Shown: positions 12,676 to 24,033 of the stretch, one piece after another
How positions within the stretch are numbered: position 1 is the stretch's first letter
How the letters are laid out: every line of letters starts with the position of its first letter
Program-made: the position numbers and the translations under genes
NCBI GenBank assembly: GCA_026874595.1
Contig: CM049311.1
Location: 20,270,176 to 20,334,175 of the forward strand
Reading direction: 5' to 3'
Length of the DNA stretch: 64,000 bases
From: Sipunculus nudus
Taxonomy: Eukaryota; Annelida; Sipuncula; Golfingiida; Sipunculidae
Notes under the pieces: model-generated
Told to the model about the DNA's origin: nothing
Seen by the model: only the letters and a program-made list of their open reading frames with translations
Database searches by the model: none

Positions 12676-12950
12676 TTCATGCATTAGCTGTACTCACAGG
12701 CTGTGATACATATCGACTGTAATACAAGTCATAATTTAATGACTGAACCAGTAATTAGTAAGGAATTGTAGGATTTTTTTTTTCTTCTAAATTTTAAATC
12801 AATACAGGTCCTGCTGTCTTAGATTTTATAGGTTCTGGTGCAATCCCCCCCAAAAACTCTTGTAAAATGTTCAAAATAAAGAAGTCGCAACATTTCAGCC
12901 TCGCAAATATAAAGCCAACCACAATATTAAACTACACTAGATTGACTTAC

Positions 12951-13018
12951 ATCCCCTCCGGAGTCCAATGGAGAAGGCACGTCTTCTGGCCGGCAGTGTC
13001 TGTCCGATTGGCTATCAC
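12951..13018 (-). CDS. AEBP2: AEBP2 exon: VIA..LLHW segment of C-terminal domain
   Basis: A 68-bp micro-exon with acceptor ttgttacag and donor GGGGAT/gtaagt. It enters in phase 0 and encodes residues 364-385 plus two bases of Ile386. The peptide contains VIANRTDTAG and TCLLHWTPEG. The vertebrate protein has VIAKRKEDSG and LLLHWMPED at the same place, so both the sequence and the exon joins agree. It lies 23.5 kb downstream of the preceding coding exon and 10.5 kb before the last one. It forms part of the C-terminal domain that contacts SUZ12. The high local CpG and GC content stands out against the surrounding AT-rich intron. Confidence 0.93.
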
Positions 13019-13146
13019 CTGTAACAATGATAACACAGGAATTAAGTTTGAGTGAACACTTCATAATTTGTATTTATATTTGCAAATTGTGAACTCACCT
13101 TTAGTAAGTTGTTCCTGAAATGGAAGCAACTGCCAAAACTAAAACA

Positions 13147-13930
13147 GACTAAGGACCCAGGGGTCTCAACGCTCAGCTGTATTTGTCTATAAGGATATTT
13201 TGAAGAAATTTTTCAGAATGACGGTCCTGTGACCTTCACCTTTGACCTCTGGACCCTGAAAATCAAAATGTTTCTTACTTAAGTGGTGGGTCATTAATAG
13301 ATTAAGTTGGAAGTCAATCTGTCTAGCCATTGCAGAATTATCATCCATAAACTAATTTGTGAATGGATGGGCCCTGTGACATTGACCTTTGACCCTATGA
13401 CCCCCAAATCGAAAAGAATGTTCCCCTATTGGCAGGTGAGTAATATCTTGAAGGTGGAAGGTTTGTGATGAAAAGTTTGGCTTGAAATGCATACACATTC
13501 CTTTTAAAGAAATGGGTCCTGTGACCTTGACCTTTGGCCACCAAAATCAACTGGGTTCTTACTTTAGTTGTGAGCCATATATCAGTTAAGTTTGAAATCA
13601 ATATGTCAAACTAAACTGGAGTTATCATCTTGAAACTAACTTGTGAACAGATGGCCCCTGTGACTTTGACCTTTGATCTTGTGACCCAAATTCATATATG
13701 CTCTCCCCATACTGCCAAGTCAGCTAAATGTGCAAGATGGAAAGTTTGGGATGAAAAGCTTGGCTTAAAATGTAGCCATAATCATTTTAAATAAGTGAGT
13801 CTTGTGACCCTGACCTTTGACCTCATTACCCAAACATCATACAGGTTCTTTCTTTAGTGGTTGACCATTTGTAAGTCTTGATTGAAATCCATATGTCAAT
13901 CCAACCTGGAGTTATCATCTGGAAATAAAT
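13147..13930 (+). repeat. Five-unit ~144-bp tandem array (TGACCTTTGACC repeat)
   Basis: The core TGACCTTTGACC or a close variant occurs at 13236 (TTCACCTTTGACCT), 13383, 13528 (variant GGCC), 13667 (variant GATC) and 13811. Spacings are 147, 145, 139 and 144 bp. Units also share GTCCTGTGACCTTGACC, TTCTTACTTTAGT or TTCTTTCTTTAGT, GTTTGAAATCAATATGTCA and GGAGTTATCATCT. It starts with a short motif (AAGGACC..GGGTCTCAACGCTCAGCTG) and ends in a GACA-rich tail (13937-13982). No coding region is seen. Confidence 0.85.
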
Positions 13931-13936
13931 TTGTGT

Positions 13937-13982
13937 GGATAAACGGATGGACAGACAGACAGACAGACGAACAGACAGACAG
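13937..13982 (+). repeat. (GACA)n tract
   Basis: Repeated GACAGACAGACA with one GAACAGACA interruption. It forms the 3' tail of the TGACC tandem array. Confidence 0.9.
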
Positions 13983-14261
13983 GGTGATTACTATAGGGCA
14001 TCCTATTGTGATCAATAAACACACCAGGTTTTTGGACACTAGATGGAATCACAGCTGAGAAACTGACATGATTGTTGTCATTTTATAGTAAAAAAAATAG
14101 AAAAATATTCGTTAAAATAAGAAAAAATACAGGTGGCACCACCACTTTTCGTGAACTGACAAAACTAGTCATTGTCAATATTCAAGGCAGGTTTCATGAC
14201 AATCCATGCATTTATTATCAAGTTATTGGAGGTTTTGTTTCAAATTTTTGATTATTCTGGG

Positions 14262-14490
14262 GGGGGGGGGGGGTACTTACAAGCCCCATAGCTCGGAGGA
14301 TATAGGTCGCAGTGACCTAATTTCAGGTATCCAAGGAGATTTTTTATGGACCTTCCTAGGTTTTTAGTTACAGGCTTCTAAAATCAGCATTTACGATTTG
14401 TGCCCTGCTAACGGACAACCGGAAGGACAACAGACAAAGCGCCAAACCTTTACCTCAGATGACTTGCAGTCAGCTGAGCTAAAAACCCTG
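14262..14490 (+). repeat. Repeat fragment with poly-G and terminal hairpin
   Basis: A G run (about 14261-14273) is followed by GC-richer sequence that ends CTCAGATGACTTGCAGTCAG then CTGAGCTAAAAA (14455-14487). That end is shared with family A repeats at 29082-29117 and 52499-52531. Confidence 0.6.
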
Positions 14491-15479
14491 CACAGCACCT
14501 GAAAATTAGGCACGGAGGTAAAGTTTCCCGTTTTATGACATGATATCAACAGCTGTTTGGTCAGTTGGTCAGTCCTGTGGACAGAATGTCAGACAATATG
14601 ATCCCTGTACAGATCTATGAAGTACTTAATTTATGCAGTACAGTATTTATCTATCACTCTCCTCAAACTGGACGATTTCAGCCTTGGGAAAGATGCTTAT
14701 TGGACCACTAGGATCAGCCTCACATGAGATGCAATGCTATTTTAAAGGGCACCATTTAAATATAAAACAGAAACCCAAGTACAGCCAAGTTTGTCTAGTT
14801 TTCAATATAGTTATATCATAAGATGGTATAGGAATGCAGAGTTGTCTGATAGGAAATGTTGCTTTAAATTTCCTGCATTTACATTATTCTACCTACTATA
14901 TATTTTCCCTGATCCTGAGATAGAATAAAAAGCTTCCCACTGTTTTGACCCCTATGTTACTTTTGTATTAACATTGTATTTTTTCCCCTGCATATTTATA
15001 AAACACGGCTGATGAGATGTTTATCTGCTATACATAGCTGGTTTTTCATGCAACCTAAAATTAAAGTACATCATGTGCCTTTTGTTCCACATAAGGAACT
15101 ATTTTCTTTGTCAGATTTTTCAAAGGTAGGGAACCCTTAATTCTGTAGTGCAGCTGACACATATTAAACTTACCATAATAACCTTTGAGGGCTTAACTAT
15201 AAGCACAACTATTTGCATACATTAAATTTCAAATTCTGAGTGTTTCAAGTTTAACATCGCCCATTGAACAATCTTCAGATCATATAGTTATGGCAGTTAT
15301 GAGCATCACCTAATTCCTCATACCCTTAAATTGATTCAGCATATATATGAATCAATGGAAAAATTATAATATTTACACATGATTCAGAATCCAAGTTAGA
15401 GATAGCATCCCATGAACGTTTTCTGCTGATTATCTGCAGAGGAAGATATATCACTGTCACCTGTAGACAAAACAAAACA

Positions 15480-15760
15480 TAATAACTGACAGATATAGTG
15501 GTCATGTGACCTACCCGGATGAGGCACCTGCGGGTAGGGTTTCTGGGTAGCACAGGTGTGCCTTGTCATTGGCAGGTAGCCCTTGATAATGACAGACAAA
15601 ATGGGGAGTGGGGACAATAACTTGGGTGACGCTCACACCTGGCGCCCTCTTTACCTCTCACTGGGTAATCGCTTACCATCACACATATCATACAAAATGC
15701 CTGTGTGGAAATGGGAGAAAATGACAAGGTGTAAGCACTACAACCTCTGTCAGCACACAA
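15480..15760. other. GC-richer block, no clear gene
   Basis: Moderately GC-rich sequence with several E-box-like words (CACCTG, CAGGTG). Open frames exist on both strands (15566-15760 minus, 15583-15855 plus), but neither resembles a known family and they overlap each other. Left as unexplained. Confidence 0.25.
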
Positions 15761-16791
15761 ATCTGTCGTTTTACGAGTCTTGTCTGCAGTTATCTGACAC
15801 TACTTGCATTATGTGGCACATGTCATTTTTGACTATTATCAACTACTTTGGATAACAATAATGTTCATTATCCATCGTTTTTGTGGTTTAACACACTCCC
15901 ATTGTTTGCAGCTGTTACTGAGGCACATGAACTGTGACTTTCACAAAATAACAAAACACCACCTACGAATGGTTTACAAAGACTTTTTGATAATGAACAA
16001 TGGATTATGTATTTATACCATACTATCTGCTCCCTTGGAAAATCCACGGCTCTATCTGATGAATATTTTTGTAATGAGCTGATAGTAACTAAAGGACGCA
16101 TATTTTAATCCTAAGGTTTTTGCAGGAACTGTTGTCATGTGTTTCACATGTATGATATAAAGATTACTTCTGCTAGAATTCTCCAGGAACACCCTCCCCC
16201 AAAATATCAACTTAAAAAGAAAAAAATTTTCTAGCCTAGACATCACACAAAAAATATATTTTTTTCCCGATAAACAATATAGGTCCGACAGCTTCATTGC
16301 TTGGGAAATATTGTAGATATAACGATAATATAAAGAAGCATTCTTCCGTGAAATTATATGAAAGATTCTTCGTTTAAGTTGAGGCTCAGGCGACATTGTA
16401 AAACACGATGTTTATTCAGTGTAGTCAGTTAAGGGTATAGTCTAAGGCATGTTAAGAGACACATGTGTTATTTGTATACATATGCATATGTCATTTAAGT
16501 CTCTTGTACGTGAAACGTATACCTGCCGATGTGAAAAAATAGGCCCAGAAAAATATATTCCAACAGTATTAAATTTTTCATTTAAGTACTGTAAATTGTC
16601 ATGAAATAAACTACTCTGATGCAAAACTGACAACTCTCCCAGATAAAAAGAAAGCAGGTTGATATATTTTGATGAAAGCATATAGCAAAGAAACCATTTC
16701 GCCCTTGGTTCGTTGCATTGTTTTTCAGCAAATTAACACAAAATGTAATATACAGATTTTGCTGAAAATTTGTAGTAAAACTGCATCTGTA

Positions 16792-17335
16792 ATCCATTTT
16801 ATTTTTGGAGGTAATCGGAATCATCATAATATATTTTTTTCCTAAGTGCCATAATCATAATTCCATAAAGGAATAATTAAAAGGGGCTATTCCTTTGTCC
16901 CCAAGTAGAAGTCACCCATTCGTATGAAGTTGTTCTGCCATTCGCCTGGTGATCCCGTGTTTCTGAACCATGACAATGTTTTACATGAAACGTGCACATA
17001 TGAACGAACGACTGATTAGTAGATTCTTGCGTAGGTTTCAAAGTCCCCAAGAGATCGAGGACCCTTAGAAGTGTGTGCAATCCCCCCCCCCCCCCCCAAG
17101 GGCTTCCTTTTGTAAAAACTTTTTTCAAACAACCCATAAATCGGCTGAACTATTAAAACCATGGTTATCATGGAAGGATACTTCTGAATATATAAAAATC
17201 AATATATATGGAAACCTATAAAATGGTGATCGTGTAAAGGGTCTCAGCTCTTTGTGTCCACTTTGTGATATAATGGAAATTGGGTTCAGTGGGGATTACA
17301 GGTCGCCTCCTGAGAAGTGTGACAGGTGAAAAATG
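16792..17335. repeat. Tandem ~0.6-kb duplication, unit 1 (family F)
   Basis: Colinear with 17383-18165. Shared words include TTTTGGAGGTAAT, ATTCCTTTGTCCCC, GGTGATC, ACCATGGTTATCAT, TATAAAAATCAA and CGCCTCCTGA. It contains a poly-C run at 17082-17097. Confidence 0.75.
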
Positions 17336-17382
17336 TTTTGCTGAACAATTGTGGAGGGTTAGGGTAAAGACATATCAATAGT

Positions 17383-18165
17383 CCATTTCATTTTGGGGGT
17401 AATTAGAATCACTACAATATATATTTTCTTTTAAACCATTATGACAAAGGACCATTCCTTTGTCCCCATGTGGAAGCCAACCATTGGTATTTATAAAGTC
17501 TGCCACTTGCAAGGTGATCTCGTGTTACTGATGCATGACCGTGTTCACCCATGAAACATATACATATGAGCACATGACTGATATTAAAGAAGATTCTGGT
17601 GGAGGTCTGTACGCCCCGACTACATATTCTAGTTTGTTATCAATTTAAAGATGTACTGGTGATATTTTTTCATGTTTCATCGTCCCTACAGACAACTGAT
17701 CTCAACAAATATATGTGACCCCCCCCCCCCCACCACACCCCAACCCGAATGATAATTAAGTTGTGGGGCTTCTTTTTTTTAAAAAAAATAAACTTCATAA
17801 AACACATGACTTGGTCAAACTTTTGAAACCATGGTTATCATTAAAAGATATTTTTGAATGTATAAAAATCAACATTCCTGTAACCCATAAAAAAATTGTC
17901 AAATTGTAGTCACATCACTGGACTCAGTGCCCAGTGTTGACCAAACTGAAAAGCCCTCACACTGAAAGCAGAGTCATGTGGAAAATTCCTTTTGAGGCGT
18001 TACAATGGATATGGGGGTTCAATTGGGATTATAGGACCCGCGTGACCGCGTATTGCACAGAAATGCCTTTTGGGCAGGACATGGGCTCTGGCCACAGATT
18101 TAACAGGCCAGTGAAAATCCCCGAAGCGCCTCCTGAAAAAGTGTCACAGGCGTCAAGGACCCTGA
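17383..18165. repeat. Tandem ~0.6-kb duplication, unit 2 (family F)
   Basis: Second unit of the duplication at 16792-17335, longer and with a GC-richer 3' part. The 85-codon open frame at 17934-18191 (plus) lies here. Its counterpart in unit 1 is not intact, so I do not call it a gene. Confidence 0.7.
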
Positions 18166-18644
18166 AGCACAAAAGAAATAGGGGCACCTAATGGGGAAAT
18201 ATTAAAATTATTAATTAATCAGCTTAATATGGCATAATCCAGCAAAATAAAACAAACTTGTCCTAGAAGAGCACACAACCAATATGTCTGCCGAATTTAG
18301 AGGGTCAAATTAGAATGGAAGCAGGTTAACCGTGGTTTAGAAAAAAAACAACTCTGTATTAATTATATAGATTTACCATATTCATCATATATTTCTTTTA
18401 GCACAGAGTCAAAAATCAATTTAGCTGTAACCTTAAAAAGGCCAATCTACCATTAATCTGATTAGATTCTTCAAAATTAAAATATCCTGGGTCATGCATA
18501 AATCAGTTCATTAAAAATTGTTTGACCTCTACCAACAGATAATAAAAAATTAAATTGGTGCATGGTTTAGGATTGTGAAATTTCTGACCATATATAGACC
18601 TGTACCTTGTCATATAGGCCATCAGTTTTGCTAATATACATTAG

Positions 18645-20115
18645 AACCCTCAAATTTCCATATCTCTTTTATCCAAAATTTTGTTTTTCTGAAATTTAAA
18701 TTGAGGAACCAAAATTAACCTCCATAAAGCAAAATGAGTAATAAGACATTATAAAATATATTTTAAAAAAATACCGATAAAAATATAGATGACAATGATT
18801 GCAAATGGTTTGATGTTTTTACATGAAAATAAGATTTGGATATTGGAACCATGATAAGCTTATTCAGGGTTCATACACTTCAATATAATCAAAATTTCAT
18901 TATTTTTTCAGGACCTATGACCAAAAAAAATTATCACTTTGACATATGAAAATGTAACTTAGGAAAATGTTGATGCAGATCATCCTCAATCATTTAGATA
19001 TGATAATAATGTTTAGAGAATACATAAATAGTTAAATATATTAAAGAGTCATTATTATAGCAGCTAAAATATGTACTGTTTTTCATGTTTGAGAGGAGAA
19101 GCATAAAAAATTGGGGAAATTTACAAAGGCTTCATGTTTAGGATATTAAACCATTAAAATGAACACATGGAATGGTTGAGTAAAAAAAAATCCAGTTGAA
19201 CAGTTCAGTCTTGCAAAATGTTTAATTTAAGATCCAATGTTAAATGACAAATTTTTATATTGAGAGTGAAACATAACACTTTACAAGCAATCAAAACTGT
19301 CAATTAAATTACTTTCAAACACAGAGATGCACCAACCCAAGAGTACAACCAGGGTGGTATACGGTATCAGAAGACAAACACTGTTTAACTGGGGTTAGCA
19401 AACACTGCACCATTTACATCAATGTTTCACCATTTAACATCAATGTTCCCTTTTCACACACACGCATGCCTATTAAACTGCTCAATTTGAATACTACTGA
19501 AGTGTAAAAAATAAAGATTATTTCAGTTGCTTAATTAATACTTATTTACTTTTTATGATCCTGTTTCACACACACGCCTATTATACTACTTCATCTGAAT
19601 ACTACTGAAGTGTAAAAAATACAGATTATTTCAGTTGCTTAATTTTTACTTATTACTTTGATGTATTAATAATTTAAATTAACAAAAGTAATGTCATCAA
19701 TTTGATATACAGAAGAAAAGAAAGACCTTGATTCAAGCAATTAATTAACCTTTGTTAAAGATATCCAGTGACATAAGCAACTAATAGGAAGATTGTGTAT
19801 TACTTTAAACTGTGCTCATGTTTGTATTTTATTCCCCTATTATTGCTCAAATAACCCTCCTGATTACCAATGAAATATTTTGAATTGTCATGTTCCTATC
19901 TACAATATCAAGGAAATATAATATGTTCTAAATGATTGTTTCATAAAAATTCAGTAAAACTACACTGATTGTTAAAATCTCAGATATCATGAATTTTTAA
20001 GGACATAATAAGCCTGTTATTGAAAAAATGTGTACCTCACATATCCTTTTCTCAAATATCTGAACAAATTTGATATCCCAAAAGGTATTCGGATATTCGA
20101 GGCTCAACTATATGT
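18645..20115. mobile_element. Possible degenerate pogo-like inverted-terminal element
   Basis: The left end (AGAACCCTCAAATTTCCATA, near 18651) and the reverse complement of the right end (TTGAGCCTCGAATATCCGAA, near 20110) are similar, followed by TATC and TTTG words in both. Such ends recall Tigger/pogo-type repeats. The interior is AT-rich without a transposase frame. Boundaries are uncertain. A similar single end lies at 57510-57575. Confidence 0.3.
19452..19671. repeat. ~112-bp tandem duplication
   Basis: TTTCACACACACGC, TGAATACTACTGAAGTG and GATTATTTCAGTTGCTTAAT occur in order in two adjacent units (starting about 19452 and 19564). Confidence 0.85.
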
Positions 20116-21918
20116 AATAAATTTTTAGCCTACATATGCATATAATAATCTTAGATTATGAAGCTTTTAATTAATAAAAGCAGACTTTTCTTAAGTTAGC
20201 TCAAATAAATTAAATAAAAGCACACACTTCAAAAAAGTCAAAGTTATGTGAAAAGCATAATAATCAAACATGGGCTTTCTTGAATATTATGTTTTTTAGA
20301 AATACATGGGAATTAGTTATTTATTCAATAAAAGCTGCAGCAGTGATCTAAATTCCCATGCCCTTGATGTCACAATTTTGGCCATAATCTTTATCTTTCT
20401 TAAAAAGTATCAGAGTCAAAGGCGTCCTCTAATGGCCCAATCAATTGAAGCCATATTTCCAGACTGCATTAAATACCAGTTAAAACAATAAGGCTGAAAA
20501 AACTCCAGAAGCCACTGAAGTGAAGACTTTCATTTATGAAATAAATGCCTTCAACATATATTTATGACCCAAATAAAAAAACTTGAGGAAAAAATTCCCG
20601 AAAGAACCACAAATTCCTTAATCAAACATGACCCATGACAATGCCTTTACATAAACAACTTCAATTACTGATGGACCACTAGGGTGCCCTCCCTCGCACC
20701 CCATTCCACCATTTCTATATACCAATCAGAGTGTAAAATTTTAGTTAATTGTCTTAAATGTGACCATGTCTGAAAATATATATCTTATAAAATGGGTAAA
20801 ACACCAAGTATTACTCCTTTTTCACAAAACAAACTCATGACTAGAGATTTATACCTACATATTACTGGACCATACACAATTATGCAACTTACAGGTCATT
20901 TAACAGGTAAAATTATTATGATTGTGCATTAATAATATGACAAATGTAATCTAACATTAATGAACTATGTAAAAAAATGACAAAATATAAATATATAATA
21001 AATATTGAAATTTATAATCACTGTAAACCTCTGTATAAAATAAACAGTTATACTTAATAAATAAAAGAAAACAATAAACAATTTTAAACTGAACATGCCT
21101 TATTAAAAGAAATAAAGTTTACTATAGCCTGATGTTATGAAATAAGGACTAAACGGAAATATCAGCAGAAACCTGAGCATGCCTTTATCTGATGAAAAAC
21201 CAAGATAAACAAGCTGTGCTCTGCTCCTCCAGAGAAAAGGGCACTAGAGTATGTTTATTGCTCGGCAATAGCTCGTTGATGCTCTGAGTGTTTGTTGTGG
21301 TTGTACACTTGTCATGCCCGTCTTGGCGTGCCGGAGTCCATTTTTTTGGTCTGGTAAACAAAACTGACCTGACCTACTAGCACAGAGAAATGTTCAGTCA
21401 AGGGTGCCAGCAAAAAATATGCTCTGGTAAAAAACTTCACGTCACCACCTCGTTCATCAAGGCTAGGGACTGCAAGTCGTGTGGTTAATGCACCACACCG
21501 GCTGCATCAAGCCAAGACTGATTCAGGACACTGTCAAAATAAAGTATTCCATGATTAAGAACCCACCAAAAAAAACAACTGTTTTATCACTAATGGAGTC
21601 TAAAAATAAGTAATGAAAAAAAAGACAATTTTTTCTTTATTTCTTTATGTTAATGGTCTAGAAGAAATATGTGAAATTTTGCCATCTTGCAGAAATGTGA
21701 TCCAGTTCCTTGATCCTTTCCCCTTGATAGTCATACCTCTGTGAATATTTTGTAGGGTTCCAGGCAAAAGCAACAACTAACAACAATTCAAATTAACAAC
21801 CTCACTGGTGTGGCCTCAGGGTAACAAAGTTGAACGAGTTGCTTGAATACTTGAGTTGCATTATATTGTACATTGTGATAACCTATCATGAGAAGCATTT
21901 TGTACACTGTAACAAAGT

Positions 21919-22024
21919 TGTTTATTTATGTTTATCACTTTATAAATAGCTCTCTATCATTTGCACATTGTTATAAAGTTCTTTATTTATGTTTATTGCT
22001 TTACTTCATAGGCTCTCTATCATA
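21919..22024. repeat. ~61-bp tandem duplication
   Basis: TTTATTTATGTTTAT through CTCTCTATCAT is present at about 21920-21960 and again at 21981-22023. Confidence 0.8.
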
Positions 22025-22189
22025 AAATATTACATAAGTACTCAAAGTGCACTTTTCATAATTTTGGTATCAAACAAACACAATTAAAAAGGAATGTTTA
22101 CATCTGACATGTAAACACATGATAAACACATAAAATTTACAGACAATTTTTTTCTCATAAGTAGGCCTATGGCTAACAGGTGGCACTGT

Positions 22190-22413
22190 CAGTTGAATGA
22201 GGATGAAGATAACCACATTATAAGGAGGAAATGTTGTGGTATTTAGCCTTCTAAGAATCTGGGTTTCAGGTTTGCTATATATGGGGCCAGAAATGATTTG
22301 AGGTAGACTCTTGTTCAGATTTCATTATTTTGCCATTCAGGCACTAGTGAATTTGAAACGGAGATCTTCAGCTTCAAGGCCTAATTCCTTAACCACTACA
22401 CTACCTCCTACCC
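22190..22413 (-). repeat. tRNA-derived SINE (minus strand)
   Basis: Read on the minus strand, the head has an A box TAGTGTAGTGG (22393-22403) and a B box GTTTCAAATTC (22349-22359), with the tRNA-like filler AAGCTGAAGATC between them. The head is followed by a non-tRNA body. The 3' limit is approximate. Confidence 0.6.
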
Positions 22414-23159
22414 TGAAAACAAAGTCAAATGGCATCTGACGCCATAAATATTTCATTCCTGTTTATTTTATTGAATAAATGTGTGTATAAATCAACTATA
22501 AAGATCTCAGCCTCTACTGATATAACACAGTGATAGCATGGAGTAATAAGAACCCACACATGTACAATAGCCCGGAACTGAGCTACAAAATTAATAAAAG
22601 TAATTTAACATTCCTTAAATGTAGTACATTTTTCATCAGTTTTCTTCTAGCTAGACTTTATGCCTAAAACTTGTATTACGAAACTCAGTTAATTGTAAAG
22701 CCAGAATGATATGAAAGCCAGACGCTCATCTGTGATACAGCGAGAAGCAATTCATTACACATGACGCACTGGAAAAAAAAATTTAAGGCTAGCTGGTAAA
22801 AAGCCTAACCTCCCTGTCCTATATGAAGAATTCCTGAGGACTGATTGACAGATGAAGATGTTATATGTATATAGCACTTGAGACAGCTGTTTTTTATTTG
22901 GTATGGTATATCTGGAGTACCTTATGGGTGTGGGATGTACTTCCTTGGCAGGCTGACCTTACAGATTATAATCAATACTTGTGCTCAGGTTTGTCTGGTG
23001 GCCCAGCCACCCCTGGCCTCCAGGCCAGTCTGTCTGGCTTTAATGTGGGTCAATGGGATAGGTCACATGACATAGGAATAGGTCACATGACCCACAAAGC
23101 ACCAGAAGAGTGCCAATGGAGCAATCAAAACATTTAGAGAGGTTTACTATGTGGGCGTA

Positions 23160-23350
23160 CAGTTGCTGTCACTGATCAAATGTGGCCATTTTCCAGGCTT
23201 CTGATTGGATGTGATCTTTGGGGCTTGCTGGCAGCTAGACTGTCCGGACAGAAAGGCAGCCTGCTCCACAGCTCCAGATCCATGACAGCTTCTACGGAGC
23301 TGCTCATCAGCCAGCTGTTTATAAATCAGATTAAGCCGGGCTCAGCATGA
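23160..23350. promoter_or_regulatory. GC-richer non-repeat block, possible enhancer
   Basis: Contains a CCAAT-type word CTGATTGGATG, paired AGCTGCTCATCAGC words, CAGCTGTTTATAAATCA and AGATTAAGCC (a paired-type homeodomain core) in about 190 bp. No open frame or repeat copy is seen in this window. An enhancer role is inference. Confidence 0.2.
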
Positions 23351-23641
23351 TTTCAACATACTGCTATCTGCTGCCAATGTTTTAACTTCTAGATTGTGCC
23401 AGATTACAACTACCGCTGGAGATCTCTGAATAAGAGATGTAGAGACCGAGACATTTAAAACACTATGCCACAAAGGACTGAAGCACTTGCTCCTATGACC
23501 ATGCAGAGATTCTGTATTTAAATATAATTAATATCAATAAAATCTAAGAGTTATTTTTCTGTAAAAGTGAATGTAAAAATATTAAAATTAAAGTCAATAA
23601 TTCAGTTGGTTAAATATATATATAAACTAGTAATTTTCTTA

Positions 23642-24033
23642 TGTTGTGGAAATCTGGGTGTGGCAGGCAGTGATGCTGGGTTACCATGTGACCCCAGGGA
23701 CATTCCACAGGTATGACCCAGGTCTGGGGACAGTTCAAGATGCTGGTCACCAAACCAAAAATGGTCATCAGGAGACAGCATCCCAAGTGCTTCCTGGTAC
23801 TTCTAGTTTCCAAATAAAGCACAGACTAGCAGTAAGGCCATTCATTGGTTTATAGCAAATATTTAATATGCATAGTACAGAATTTAGTAGGTGGTCATGT
23901 GATTGTTAGGGTATATATGGGGTGAGGTAGATTTAGTAGAAAAAGACTCATCTGTACAACAAGAATAAAGCATGTAACATTAAGACAGGAGTTGTTGCCT
24001 CTGGAAGGAGCGGTGCTGGTGTTTTACCCAACA
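23642..24033 (+). mobile_element. Candidate solo LTR (392 bp)
   Basis: Starts TGTTGTGG and ends ACCCAACA, giving short inverted ends TGTTG/CAACA. It contains a TATA-like word (TATATA, 23912-23917) about 50 bp before AATAAA (23964-23969), the usual LTR order. I see no target duplication, primer-binding site or internal gag/pol nearby, so it is at best a solo or diverged LTR. Confidence 0.4.

Larger units (their letters stand above)
2465..12950 (-). other. AEBP2: AEBP2 intron 3 (10,486 bp)
   Basis: GT-AG intron between the 12951-13018 and 2317-2464 exons. It contains repeat B (two copies), one copy of repeat E, a 22-bp tandem array, a 133-bp tandem duplication and a CpG-richer open frame at 9996-10292. 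I see nothing recognisable in 3600-6480 and only scattered low-complexity sequence in 7950-8960 and 9100-9990. The stretch 10300-12400 is unremarkable except for a GC-richer block at 11335-11475. Confidence 0.85.
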
